Source: an uncultured Granulicella sp.
GTDB lineage: Bacteria; Acidobacteriota; Terriglobia; Terriglobales; Acidobacteriaceae
Assembly: GCA_937873145.1 (NCBI GenBank)
Contig: CALMVK010000110.1
Coordinates: forward strand, 21,353 to 54,546
Length of the DNA stretch: 33,194 bases
Direction: 5' to 3'
Within the stretch, counting starts at the first letter, position 1. Each line of letters begins with the position of its first letter. Shown here piece by piece: positions 16,901-24,536 of the stretch. The position numbers and the translations under genes were made by a program. The notes below the pieces were generated by a model. The model was not told the DNA's origin and ran no database searches. It worked only from the letters and a program-made list of their open reading frames with translations.

Positions 16901-17630
16901 TCCGGGTGCGGATCTCGTCCTCACTGAAGCCGGCCAGGCCGTTGGTGCTACCGGTGACACCGCTGACCGTCACCGCATCCGCCGAAGCGCCGGCGTCGTT
17001 GCCAGCGATCCCGGCTAGCGACGGCAGTGCGGTCGCCCCACCCGTACCGCCCGCGGTTGCCGCTTCTGCTCCCGAGGCCTCGCCGAGCATGTCCAACGTG
17101 ATTGTCGACCGCTGGCCACCCGCGCCCAGAATACGCGTGCGCTGGTTGGCGACAGCCTCCGCCTGGGCTAAGCGGGAGGCAAGCTCCAACTTGAACTCCG
17201 CTACCTGGTCGGCTGACTCCGCTGTGATCCGCACCTCGTTCGTGACTGGAGCGAAGGCCGAGAACTCCGCCCGCACCACGTAGCGGCCGGTCTTCGGGAT
17301 AGTCATCGCATAGGTGCCGTCGATGCCAGTCGTGGTCGCGTATTTCTTCCCGGTTAAGGTGTTGGTTGCCGTGATGGCGACTCCGGGCAGGGGCATCACG
17401 CCCGTTTTGACTGTTCCATGGATCGTGCCTCCGATGGCCGTAACCACCGCACTCCCTGGTTCCTGACTCGCGGCAGAGGGTGCCTGCTCCTGAAGACCCG
17501 ATGCCGGCCGCGATTCTTGCGCGAATGCCGTAGACAAAGAAACGAGCACCGGAACAAGAAAAGAAATCGTCGCAAACGCCACGCCCGTGTGCTCACGTGT
17601 TCGACGCTCCAACCGCCCCTGCGCTCTCAT
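13947..17630 (-). CDS. Large TonB-dependent receptor, Oar-like, Gly-rich
   Basis: 1227 residues. The N-terminus has a signal peptide (hydrophobic 18-37, ending STAFAQ). Residues 66-150 are a carboxypeptidase-regulatory-like beta domain (GGTIHGTVKTGVMPLPGVAI). A plug-like region follows (DAVTVSGVTGSTNGLAGFSE). Two glycine-rich stretches stand out at 269-302 and 489-509. The remainder is beta-barrel in character (e.g. PHGSVFYQGGNNALNSAPW; LNYGLRYEYFGPYTEKNNRL) and ends in a terminal F (ARYRF), the outer-membrane insertion signal. Family members import bulky substrates such as plant glycans or export surface proteins. The start ATG overlaps the stop of the preceding DUF5666 gene by ATGA, so the two are translationally coupled. 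Substrate unknown. Confidence 0.85.
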   Translation of the reverse strand: MRAQGRLERRTREHTGVAFATISFLVPVLVSLSTAFAQESRPASGLQEQAPSAASQEPGSAVVTAIGGTIHGTVKTGVMPLPGVAITATNTLTGKKYATTTGIDGTYAMTIPKTGRYVVRAEFSAFAPVTNEVRITAESADQVAEFKLELASRLAQAEAVANQRTRILGAGGQRSTITLDMLGEASGAEAATAGGTGGATALPSLAGIAGNDAGASADAVTVSGVTGSTNGLAGFSEDEIRTRIQDALSNARQQGGATNDQIQAVVGMLGGMLSGPGGLGGGGGGFGGGRGGRGGEGGGGGAFRNFNPAQPHGSVFYQGGNNALNSAPWSPTLEPIINPSAYSNRFGASIAGSPYLPGLTKPDTRQYVFINLTGQKNLNPFLPNPVRVPTVLERAGDFSQSFQRVSGGLAPVSLFDPQTGMPIPSNNLRNSTVGISPQALALLNYYPQCNINCGSNDPTVFNYQTISNAGANNIAINTRYQRQLGQQTGGGPFGGFGGFGGGGRGGGGGRNANAPPVLRQNINASFNYSHTASDLRNIFLPLGGTTASDGNALNLGYVVSYGRLSNNASVNWNRSSSETQNYFTNSATNPTQTANLNIPNQAQSFANPHFYNGVPSLNITNFAGLSNTTPEQSISQTISFSDFVAWRHKRHNVRLGLDIRRVHADSVGGNNPLGSFTFTGYATASPAYQIAGISGSTAASGSGFADFLLGLPESTSIQAGIYKTYLRENVYDWYVTDDFRIKSNVTLNYGLRYEYFGPYTEKNNRLVNLDHNANYTAVQAVFPGGTGAYGGQFPSSLIRPDRTMFEPRFGGAWTPRFKGIKDVVVRAGYGINFNTGQYRTFAQLLSQQVPFAVTQNNVAPTPTSANPTPAATGCTTTQAPYLYMTSSGTSVVRPATTANLTFSNGFGCSTAQQISNNWAVDPNYRLGMVQIYNLNVQKTIPLGIVLNVGYNGSKGSDLDLVGSPNGTPAGTTTPGIAPFDYERSIAGSHSNQLVLSAQKRQQKGIAVGFTYVYSHTIDNASGVGGAVGTPIQNFYRPDLEEGNSTFDQRHNLTGNWVLELPFGPNREFLNKGGILAKALDGFSLSGNFTFATGTYFTPQYLGNQAEASAANTFNQRPNRVAGTAIKGTGQLKSFFNTNAFTLPGTGQYGTASQGSIEGPGTVATNAALSRTFQLGGTNSFEARVTATNVFNTVQYSGINVTENSANFGQVTSAAAMRSLQVQARYRF

Positions 17631-18412
17631 CGTCCTTTGTTCTCTCCTGTCTCCGGGGCTGAACTTCCTGAGCCATTCTGCCGTCTATGTCCGCGTGCGG
17701 ACGCGTCGCTGATGCCTAAGGTTGTCGGCACAAAAATGCCCTTTTTCAGCGATCCAGGACCCGCCACCAAGGAACCAACCTTGACGTCCAGAAGAGTAAC
17801 GCTCTCGCCTGCATCCTGGGCCGAACTCGGTGACGTCACACCGGTACGCCCGCCTCCCAGCAACTCGCCTCCCATCGCCATCTGCATGCTGCGTCCTCCA
17901 CGCCGAAAGGACGTATCCTCGTCCACCGAGATAACCTGCCGCACCTGGTCGGGCCGCAGCACCGTGATCCTGGTATCGTCGATCGCCGTCACCGTTCCGG
18001 TGATCCAGGTCTTGCCGAGACCTTCTCGGGCCTTCTTGATTTGTTCAGCGTCGATGACTACTAAATAGAGTGCATGCACCGTTTTGCTTGAGGCGTCCAA
18101 CTCTCCCATCGCGCCGATCCCGTCTCCCGGGTGGATCTCGGCAAACTTGATCGGCTCACGATTCTTCAGCACGCGCGTGTTTGGCGAGAGAGCAACTTGG
18201 TACAGTTCGCCACGCTCCGTTTTGAGGGTCAGGCGATCCTTGGTTACGGAGGTAACCGTCCCTTGCACGCCGCGCCCGGCACCCAGGATCATCGCCGGCT
18301 CACCGTTACCCTCTTGCTGCGCCGCGGCAGATCCAGCCAGACTGAGGCCTGGCAGCAGATAAAGGAAGATGGCTCCGATGTGCCGCGCGACCAACGAAAA
18401 TCTTCTGCTCAT
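17627..18412 (-). CDS. DUF5666-type exported protein
   Basis: 261 residues, started at the ATG ending at 18412 because a GGGG tract lies about 8 bases upstream; an ATG 36 bases earlier is possible. A leader MSRRFSLVARHIGAIFLYLL and then PGLSLAGSAAAQQ is a signal peptide. Two similar beta-barrel modules follow: RGVQGTVTSVTKDRLTLKTE with VALSPNTRVLKNREPIKFAE, and WITGTVTAIDDTRITVLRPD with ISVDEDTSFRRG. This is the DUF5666 OB-like pattern (GTVT-x-I/V-x-x-x-x-I/L-T-V/L). Residues 190-215 are Gly/Met-rich. First gene of an operon with a TonB-dependent receptor and a VWFA protein; probably a periplasmic partner. Molecular function unknown. Confidence 0.75.
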   Translation of the reverse strand: MSRRFSLVARHIGAIFLYLLPGLSLAGSAAAQQEGNGEPAMILGAGRGVQGTVTSVTKDRLTLKTERGELYQVALSPNTRVLKNREPIKFAEIHPGDGIGAMGELDASSKTVHALYLVVIDAEQIKKAREGLGKTWITGTVTAIDDTRITVLRPDQVRQVISVDEDTSFRRGGRSMQMAMGGELLGGGRTGVTSPSSAQDAGESVTLLDVKVGSLVAGPGSLKKGIFVPTTLGISDASARGHRRQNGSGSSAPETGENKGR

Positions 18413-18586
18413 CAAGCGATCCCCTACCGGTACAGACGGTTGCTCCATCGGAAAGACTCTACGGCTCCAAATTGGAGTTTGCTCGCGAGCCTCCGCCTTC
18501 GGCCGTTGCGCCAGGCGGTTCATGGTTACGAACCCCAGCCGCGCGTCCCGCATCCAAAAGATGATCTTTAAGAAGGACGACCAGCT

Positions 18587-19942
18587 ATGTCCACGCAAAC
18601 GGCACCAGTCTCTTCCTCCCGCGGCACCGCCTCTCTTCTCTCCCGGTTTCAGAACGTTCGCGCTGCCACGCTTGCCTTCACCGCGCCCCTTTCGCCTGAA
18701 GACATGATGGTTCAGTCCTGCGCGGAGGCAAGCCCGGTTAAGTGGCATCTCGCACATAGTTCCTGGTTTTTCGAAACATTCGTTCTCACCCCCTTCAGTG
18801 CGGGGTACACGGCCTTCCATCCTGATTTTGTCTGGCTTTTCAACTCCTACTACACGTCGCTGGGCGACATGCCGGCGAAGAATCTGCGTTCCTCGTTCTC
18901 CCGGCCTCCCCTCGACGCGATCCTGGCTTACCGTAACCATGTGGATACGGCGCTGGTCACGCTGCTTCAAAGCGATCTTCAGGAACAAGAAGAGGACATT
19001 TTGCGCCGAGTGGTTTTGGGCATGGAGCATGAACAGCAGCATCTTGAGCTCATCGCTACCGACTTCAAGCATGCCCTGTTTACCAATCCACTTCAGCCCG
19101 CTTACCGTGTGGCGACGAGCAGCCAGGCTGCGGCGCCCTCCAGAGACGAACTCTCTCTTGGCTACACCGCGTTTGAGGGTGGCCTGACGCAGATCGGCAT
19201 CTCTCCCGACGCATCCGATCCCGAGGCCTTCGCCTTCGACAACGAAACGCCACGTCATACCGTTTTTCTTCACCCGTTCCGGATCGCCAACCGCCTGGTC
19301 ACTGCTCGCGAGTACCTTGCGTTTCTCGACGACAACGGTTACTCCCGATCCGAACTTTGGCTCTCCGAGGGTTGGAGCACGATGCGCGCCAGTGGCTGGC
19401 AGGCTCCGCTTTACTGGCGACGCGACCCAAATGCGGCGTCTGGCTGGAGCATCTTTACCTTGCACGGATGGCGAAGTCTGGACGAGCTTTTTGAGACTCC
19501 CGTGTGTCATCTCAGCTTCTTTGAAGCCGATGCGTACGCACGCTGGGCTGGCTGTCGTTTGCCGACTGAGTTCGAATGGGAGCATGCCGCGGCCTCGCTT
19601 GGAGCTAGGGCCGAGCCGTTGAACAATCCGTCTGCCAACATGCTCGAGTCCGGCGTTCTGCATCCCGCTCCGGCTGCCGGGAATTTGCTTCAGCAAATGT
19701 TTGGGGACGTATGGGAGTGGACGTCGTCCGGGTACACGGGCTATCCCGGCTATCGTCCGCTGCCTGGAGCGCTCGGCGAATACAACGGCAAGTTCATGTC
19801 CTCGCAAGTCATCCTTCGTGGCGGATCCTGCGTGACGCCGGCGACGCATATCCGCTCCACCTATCGCAACTTCTTTCCCGGAGCGACGCGTTGGCAGTTC
19901 TCCGGCCTGAGACTGGCTCAAGACGGCGGACATATCAACTAA
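18587..19942 (+). CDS. egtB: EgtB, ergothioneine sulfoxide synthase
   Basis: 451 residues from ATG 18587, with AAGGA about ten bases upstream. The N-terminal DinB-like domain has PVKWHLAHSSWFFETFVL (H54) and MEHEQQHLELI (H148, H152), the three-His non-haem iron set. The C-terminal domain is FGE-sulfatase-like: ETPRHTVFLHPFRIANRLVT, then CRLPTEFEWEHAA, GDVWEWTSSGYTGYPGYRP, LRGGSCVTP and YRNFFPGATRWQFSGLRLA. EgtB joins trimethylhistidine (hercynine) to a thiol donor using O2, in the cytosol. Followed 84 bp later by egtD. The donor (gamma-glutamylcysteine or cysteine) cannot be told here; no egtA or egtC lies next to it, and the EgtB of the acidobacterium Chloracidobacterium uses cysteine. Confidence 0.93.
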   Translation: MSTQTAPVSSSRGTASLLSRFQNVRAATLAFTAPLSPEDMMVQSCAEASPVKWHLAHSSWFFETFVLTPFSAGYTAFHPDFVWLFNSYYTSLGDMPAKNLRSSFSRPPLDAILAYRNHVDTALVTLLQSDLQEQEEDILRRVVLGMEHEQQHLELIATDFKHALFTNPLQPAYRVATSSQAAAPSRDELSLGYTAFEGGLTQIGISPDASDPEAFAFDNETPRHTVFLHPFRIANRLVTAREYLAFLDDNGYSRSELWLSEGWSTMRASGWQAPLYWRRDPNAASGWSIFTLHGWRSLDELFETPVCHLSFFEADAYARWAGCRLPTEFEWEHAAASLGARAEPLNNPSANMLESGVLHPAPAAGNLLQQMFGDVWEWTSSGYTGYPGYRPLPGALGEYNGKFMSSQVILRGGSCVTPATHIRSTYRNFFPGATRWQFSGLRLAQDGGHIN

Positions 19943-20026
19943 GATCTTTCTTGCAGTCTCTGTTCGCGTCAACTTGTGTTCAGGTTCTAGCGAACGGTTT
20001 ACCCACCGAAGATAGATGGAGTATGT

Positions 20027-21004
20027 GTGCCGCACATTGCAGAAGCGATTGAATCTATTGCCAATGCCGCTCGTACCGGGCTTTCCGCCTCCCCAAAGAC
20101 CCTGCCGCCCTGGCTGTTTTATGACGAAGCAGGTTCGTTGCTGTTTGAACAGATTACAGCGCTGCCTGAGTACTCTCTTACACGGACCGAACGCGCCCTG
20201 CTTGCCGCTCACGCGGATGACATTCTCGCCGCGCTGAAGGCGGATGTCACCCTCGTCGAACTTGGCGCCGGAACCGCGACCAAAACCGGCTTGTTGCTGA
20301 GAGCCGCAGCCGCGCGGCAAGCGACGGTGCTCTATCAGCCGATCGATGTCAGCCCAACGGCGCTTGAGGAAGCCTGCGCACAACTCTCTGCCGGGATTCC
20401 TGGGCTGACGGTGCGGCCGCAGATCGCAAACTACGTGACAGAACCGATTCACGTGATGCGGGAAACTCATAAAAAGGTCCTCGCTCTCTCTATCGGCTCC
20501 AGCATCGGAAACTTTAGTCCGGACGAGGCGCGCGCCGTGCTTGCCAAGCTCAGACAGCAGCTTCGCCCGGGCGATCATCTGCTGCTGGGCACCGATCTGG
20601 CACCAGGTCCACAGAAGTCTGTACGCTCACTGATTGCGGCCTACGACGATGCTCAAGGTGTTACCGCAGTCTTCAACCTCAACATTCTGAGCCGTTTAAA
20701 CCGTGAGTTGGAGGCCGATTTTGACCTCCGGCGCTTTGAGCATCAGGCTCGCTGGAATGCTGGTGAATCCCGTGTGGAGATGCATCTCGTCTCGACCTGT
20801 GCTCAAACGGTCTCCCTTCCTGCGCGCTCGATGGGCCGCGCACAGACGGTGCACTTTGCTCCCGGGGAGACGATCCACACGGAAAACAGCTATAAGTTCA
20901 CCGCGGAGAGCGTGCGCGCGCTGCTCACGCCCAGCTTCCGTCCGGTGCGCAGCTTCCGCGACGCTGACGATCACTTCGCCGTAACGCTGGCAGAGGCTGT
21001 CTGA
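20027..21004 (+). CDS. egtD: EgtD, histidine N-alpha-methyltransferase
   Basis: 325 residues from GTG 20027 (TGGAG five bases upstream); the ATG at 20016 belongs to another frame. SAM-binding ELGAGTATKTG (78-88), PEYSLTRTE at 47-55 with the histidine-site tyrosine, YQPIDVSPTALEEA, SIGSSIGNFSPDEA (157 on) and LNILSRLNRELEADFD are the family signature, with IHTENSYKF near the end. EgtD methylates histidine three times to give hercynine, the substrate of EgtB. It makes a compact egtB-egtD unit with the preceding gene; the order is the reverse of the pathway. The C-S lyase EgtE was not seen in this window. Confidence 0.94.
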   Translation: MPHIAEAIESIANAARTGLSASPKTLPPWLFYDEAGSLLFEQITALPEYSLTRTERALLAAHADDILAALKADVTLVELGAGTATKTGLLLRAAAARQATVLYQPIDVSPTALEEACAQLSAGIPGLTVRPQIANYVTEPIHVMRETHKKVLALSIGSSIGNFSPDEARAVLAKLRQQLRPGDHLLLGTDLAPGPQKSVRSLIAAYDDAQGVTAVFNLNILSRLNRELEADFDLRRFEHQARWNAGESRVEMHLVSTCAQTVSLPARSMGRAQTVHFAPGETIHTENSYKFTAESVRALLTPSFRPVRSFRDADDHFAVTLAEAV

Positions 21005-21037
21005 TCTCGGCCGTGAGGTCTTCTACACCGCGGAGAT

Positions 21038-21223
21038 TTACTTTTTTCGGCGGCGGAAGAGCGCAAAGGTGCTCAGCCCGGAGAAACTAAGCAGCGCAAT
21101 GACAATCAGCGCAAGGCCTCCCAGGATAGGAACCAGCGCCAGTGCAATCCCAGCCGTGAGCGCACTGGCCATCACTCGCAACAGCGCTTGAGTCAATCCA
21201 ACGAGGATACGAACCACCACCAT
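21038..21223 (-). CDS. Small hydrophobic membrane protein, unknown
   Basis: 61 residues, mostly two hydrophobic helices (about 5-28 and 30-54) with a positively charged end RRRKK, so the C-terminus is predicted to lie in the cytosol. No strong ribosome binding site was seen before ATG 21221-21223. It is transcribed convergently with egtD, with 33 bp between the stops. Not recognised; length and composition fit real small membrane proteins, but a chance frame is possible. Confidence 0.5.
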   Translation of the reverse strand: MVVVRILVGLTQALLRVMASALTAGIALALVPILGGLALIVIALLSFSGLSTFALFRRRKK

Positions 21224-21480
21224 TCTGCTCAGGATAGTCGCAAGAGCGGAAAAGGCGCGAATAGTTTACTACGACTTATGGGTTGCAAGGCACGCACGGC
21301 GGGCTGAGGAAGGAATGGGCGGTCAGGTCTTCAGCTAAAGTGAAAGCCGCGAACGTTTGCCCTTTCGCGATGGGCCCGGAGTCTGAACGGGAAGCGCGCG
21401 TTTCACCTTGGACGGCGAAGCTCAGAGAGCATTGCGGGAACTGCAATGGTGGAAGTCGCGGGACGTTGGCCGGCAACAGG
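21224..21480. other. Intergenic stretch, no gene seen
   Basis: Between the small membrane gene and the hairpin downstream of htrA. A 66-codon minus frame from a TTG is open but shows no ribosome binding site or motif. Nothing else is recognised. Confidence 0.4.
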
Positions 21481-21514
21481 AAACCCCACCTCTCAAGCGC
21501 GAGAGATGGGGTTT
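21481..21514 (-). terminator. Hairpin downstream of htrA
   Basis: AAACCCCACCTCTC (21481-21494), loop AAGCGC, then GAGAGATGGGGTTT (21501-21514): a 14-bp stem. The single mismatch is a C/A on the plus strand but a G-U pair in minus-strand RNA, so it is best folded in the transcript from htrA, which ends 20 bp upstream. It ends in a short UUU rather than a long U tract. Confidence 0.65.
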
Positions 21515-21533
21515 GGTTGGGGTTGATTGTCGG

Positions 21534-23090
21534 TTAACCCTGGTTCGGGAGGGTGCGGAGGGTGCGGTAGCTGGCGTTGCCCTTGGACCAGACGAGCAGG
21601 AGCAGGTCCTGGTCGGAGGCGCCGGTGCCGCGCACGCTTGAGACGAAGTTATCTGCGGAGTTGACGGGGTGGCGGTTGACCTCGAGGATAACGTCGCCCT
21701 GCTGGAGGCCGGCGTTGTCAGCAGGAGAGTCTGGGCGAACCTGGGCGACGACGACGCCATGGACAGAGGCCGGAAGCTGCAGTTGGGAACGGGTGTCCTG
21801 GTCCAAATTCTCGACGGCAAGGCCGAGCTTGCCGGGTTTGGCGGCAGGGCTGCCGTTTGTGCCATCGCTTTCAGCGAGTTGCGTTCCCTTCCCGGCGTAC
21901 TGGCCTACGGTGAGTTTGAGGTTTTGCGATTTTCCATCGCGGAGGATGCCGATGGAGATGGAGGTTCCGGGCTGGGTCTCCGAGACGGCGACCTGAAGAG
22001 CCTGGCCGTTGACGAGCCGAGCTCCGTTGAGCTGGGTGATCACGTCGCCCTGCTGGAGACCGGCGCGAGCAGCTGGGCTGTCGGGCGTGACCTGGGCGAC
22101 GATGGCTCCGGCAGCGTCCTGGAGATTGAAGAAGTGGGCGTTGTCGGGGGTCACGTCGTTCATGCTGATGCCGAGATAGCCATGCTCGACCTTGCCATGG
22201 GCGATGATCTGCTGGGAGACGTTGCGGGCGGTGCCGGAAGGAATGGCGAAGCCGGCGCCGGCGAAGGAGCCGGAGTTGGTGGCGATGAGGTAGTTGATGC
22301 CGACGAGTTCACCGTGCGCGTTGACGAGCGGGCCGCCAGAGTTTCCGGGATTGATGGCGGCGTCGGTTTGGATGATGCCGCCAGGGGTGCGGGCGTCTTC
22401 GCGGTTGGGATTGTCGCGGTTGATGGCGGAGACGATGCCGCGGGTGACGGAGAACTTAAGGTAGCCGAAGGGGCTGCCGAAAGCAAGGACGGTCTGGCCG
22501 GGCTCAAGCTTCGAAGAATCGCCCCAGGAGATGGCGGGGAGGTTCTGTGCGGCAATTTTGACGACGGCCAGGTCGGTGAGCTTGTCCGTGCCGATGACCT
22601 TGCCGGTGAAGATGCGGCGGTCATAGAGGGTGACGGAGATCTGGGTGGCGCCATTGACGACGTGGTTGTTGGTGAGGATGTAGCCGTCCGGGGAGATGAT
22701 GACGCCGGAGCCGATGCCGTGCTCGGTTTGGGGCTGCTGGGGCTGCATCTGGCCGCCGAAGAACTGACGGAGCTGGGGTGGGAGGTTCTGCATCTGGCCC
22801 TGGTCAGGACCGCCCTGCTGCTCGGATTCCTCAGGGTTGCCGCGAGAGGTAACGGCAATGTTGACAACTGAGGGCGTGACGCGGGCTGCGACGGTTTCCA
22901 TCGCGTGGTCGAGCGAGGTGAGAGCGGCGACGGAGTTGTCGTCAATGGGAGCTACAGTGGTGGAGCTTGCGGCGTGAACACCGTTCGAGTTAAAAATGAG
23001 GCAGGCGCCGAGGGCGGTTGAGGTGGCGACGGCAGTGGGAACAGCATACCTTCTTACGGTTGCTACTAGTTTATTAGTCGATGCAGACAT
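21534..23090 (-). CDS. HtrA/DegP-type periplasmic serine protease
   Basis: 518 residues, started at the ATG ending at 23090 (AGGAG nine bases upstream); a TTG 30 bases earlier is less likely. A hydrophobic leader at 16-40 ends in VHA-A, giving export to the periplasm. Catalytic triad: H143 (ILTNNHVV), D173 (LTDLAVVKI) and S251 (INPGNSGGPL). A Q/G/P-rich linker at about 85-122 replaces the usual LA loop. Two PDZ domains follow (HGYLGISMNDVTP with DSPAARAGLQQGDVITQLNG; GKLGLAVENL with DSPADNAGLQQGDVILEVN). Such proteins degrade or refold damaged envelope proteins. It is the third gene after blaI and an M56 peptidase, an unusual regulatory arrangement for HtrA. Confidence 0.92.
   Translation of the reverse strand: MSASTNKLVATVRRYAVPTAVATSTALGACLIFNSNGVHAASSTTVAPIDDNSVAALTSLDHAMETVAARVTPSVVNIAVTSRGNPEESEQQGGPDQGQMQNLPPQLRQFFGGQMQPQQPQTEHGIGSGVIISPDGYILTNNHVVNGATQISVTLYDRRIFTGKVIGTDKLTDLAVVKIAAQNLPAISWGDSSKLEPGQTVLAFGSPFGYLKFSVTRGIVSAINRDNPNREDARTPGGIIQTDAAINPGNSGGPLVNAHGELVGINYLIATNSGSFAGAGFAIPSGTARNVSQQIIAHGKVEHGYLGISMNDVTPDNAHFFNLQDAAGAIVAQVTPDSPAARAGLQQGDVITQLNGARLVNGQALQVAVSETQPGTSISIGILRDGKSQNLKLTVGQYAGKGTQLAESDGTNGSPAAKPGKLGLAVENLDQDTRSQLQLPASVHGVVVAQVRPDSPADNAGLQQGDVILEVNRHPVNSADNFVSSVRGTGASDQDLLLLVWSKGNASYRTLRTLPNQG
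23065..23078. promoter_or_regulatory. Operator-like palindrome at the start of htrA
   Basis: ACTAGTTTATTAGT on the plus strand, inside codons 5-9 of htrA. It resembles the perfect ACTAAT-GG-ATTAGT before blaI, including the preceding GCT on the plus strand; one half-site differs by one base. If BlaI binds here it could block or tune htrA separately. It may be a coincidence, since the bases also encode the T-N-K-L-V stretch. Confidence 0.3.
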
Positions 23091-23132
23091 GGGTATCAGC
23101 TCCTGAGAATGAGGGATCAAACTCTTACTTGG

Positions 23133-24533
23133 TCAAAGTGAGAGGGTGAGGACTGGTTGAGCAGCCTGGGCAGGCAGCAGGACGAAAATCCAGCCGCCAT
23201 GGACCTGGACGGCTGTGTACGAAAATTTGTCGGCGGTGGTTACGCTGAAGGTCATATAGACCGCAGTGCCGGATACGCGGGGATAGAAGCTGGTTAGCCG
23301 GACAAGAGGCGTCTGCGAATTGCTAGGACGAACGGCGATGCGGAACCTGCTTTTACCGACCCGCTGCGTATCAGCAGCAGCCTTCAGCAGGACAGGATGG
23401 ACAGGCCGACGATCGGTGAGGAGGGCCTTCGTCGTACTGATGAAAGGCACGCTTATACGGGAAGAGTAAGCGACGGGAAGGAGCTGATCGCCGGTGCGGG
23501 TGCGGGTGCGAGTGACTTCGGCAAGCTGGACTGCCGGTGACTTGAATTGAATGAGCTGGGGGCTTTGGGCAAGTTCGACCGAGCCGCCGGTGATGAGGGT
23601 GATGAGTCCGGCTGCCACGGCAGCGCTGCTGCGGGGACTGAGGGTCCGATTTGGGAGCGTAAGGATGCGAGTGACGCGACGTGCGAGCTCGGACGGGGAA
23701 GGCTGGATGCGACTGGGCGTGGCAGACTGGACGCCGACCAGCGCGAGAGCAAGCGAAACACCACGGCGCAGAAGCGTGTGCTCGGCGAGATGGGCGAGGC
23801 AGGTAGCGTAGGCTTTTGGGGCTCCAGTGGTTTTAAGGACGCGGTCGTCGCAGGCTAATTCGCGCTCGATTGCGAGACGGCGCTCAAGCCAAAGGAGGAC
23901 GGGATTGAGCGGGAAGACGACGAGGGCAAGGCGGCCGAGAAGGTTGGCCCAATCGTCTCGGCGGCGAAGATGTTCAAGCTCGTGGAGCAGGATCTGCTGA
24001 AGCTCGGCCGAAGAGAGGGTTTCGAGAAGGCCAGTGGGGAGCAGGATGCGCGGGCGAAAGAAGCCAAGAACGCTCGGGCGGTCGACCTCGGTGGAGATGC
24101 AAAGTTCAGCGGGGCGGGATTCGGCGCGTCGGCTCTGTTCGAGCAAGGTGGCACAGGCAGCCGAGGCAGCAACAGGAATGGCGGTGCGACTCAGGCGGCG
24201 AATGGCTATCGCTCCGGCAGCGAGCTGGACGGCGCGGACGAACGAGGCAACAGCCCAGACGGCAGCGAGGAGGAGCGTCCAGCGCGAGTCTATATAGAGA
24301 GGAGTCCGAGAAAGTGTGTGCGTTCCCGGAGCTAAGGGCGCGGAGGTCTGCACAAAAGGGAGTAGTACAGTGAGCGCGGCGATGGTCAGCCAGACAAATG
24401 AGCGAACGGCTGCTGTGAGAGCCGGCATCAGGCGCAAACAGAAAGCCATGACAGCAATGAGCAGAAAGCCCTGCCAGATGGCGGAGAAGAGCCCGGAAGC
24501 CATGGAAGCAGCGAGAAGGGTCAGGCTTGACAT
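23133..24533 (-). CDS. M56-family (BlaR1/MecR1-like) membrane metallopeptidase
   Basis: 466 residues. Transmembrane helices are evident around 10-37, 46-62 and 86-110. The zinc motif HELEH (184-188) is in ILLHELEHLRRRDDWANLL, and RELACDDRVLK (with the third ligand Glu) follows, both typical of M56. A further hydrophobic segment at about 300-315 leads to a C-terminal 150 residues outside the membrane. No penicillin-binding domain (no SxxK followed by KTG) is seen, so it is not a beta-lactam sensor of the BlaR1 kind; the sensor domain is of unknown type. It is 3 bp downstream of blaI and 42 bp before htrA. In known pairs the activated peptidase destroys the repressor. Confidence 0.85.
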   Translation of the reverse strand: MSSLTLLAASMASGLFSAIWQGFLLIAVMAFCLRLMPALTAAVRSFVWLTIAALTVLLPFVQTSAPLAPGTHTLSRTPLYIDSRWTLLLAAVWAVASFVRAVQLAAGAIAIRRLSRTAIPVAASAACATLLEQSRRAESRPAELCISTEVDRPSVLGFFRPRILLPTGLLETLSSAELQQILLHELEHLRRRDDWANLLGRLALVVFPLNPVLLWLERRLAIERELACDDRVLKTTGAPKAYATCLAHLAEHTLLRRGVSLALALVGVQSATPSRIQPSPSELARRVTRILTLPNRTLSPRSSAAVAAGLITLITGGSVELAQSPQLIQFKSPAVQLAEVTRTRTRTGDQLLPVAYSSRISVPFISTTKALLTDRRPVHPVLLKAAADTQRVGKSRFRIAVRPSNSQTPLVRLTSFYPRVSGTAVYMTFSVTTADKFSYTAVQVHGGWIFVLLPAQAAQPVLTLSL

Positions 24534-24536
24534 GGC

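Noticed and set aside
17627-20578. A 983-codon minus-strand open frame across egtB and part of egtD
   Set aside because: The egtB and egtD proteins on the plus strand are unmistakable; the true minus gene starts at 18412.
21669-22871. A 400-codon plus-strand open frame across htrA
   Set aside because: Antisense shadow of the protease, whose catalytic triad is clear on the minus strand.
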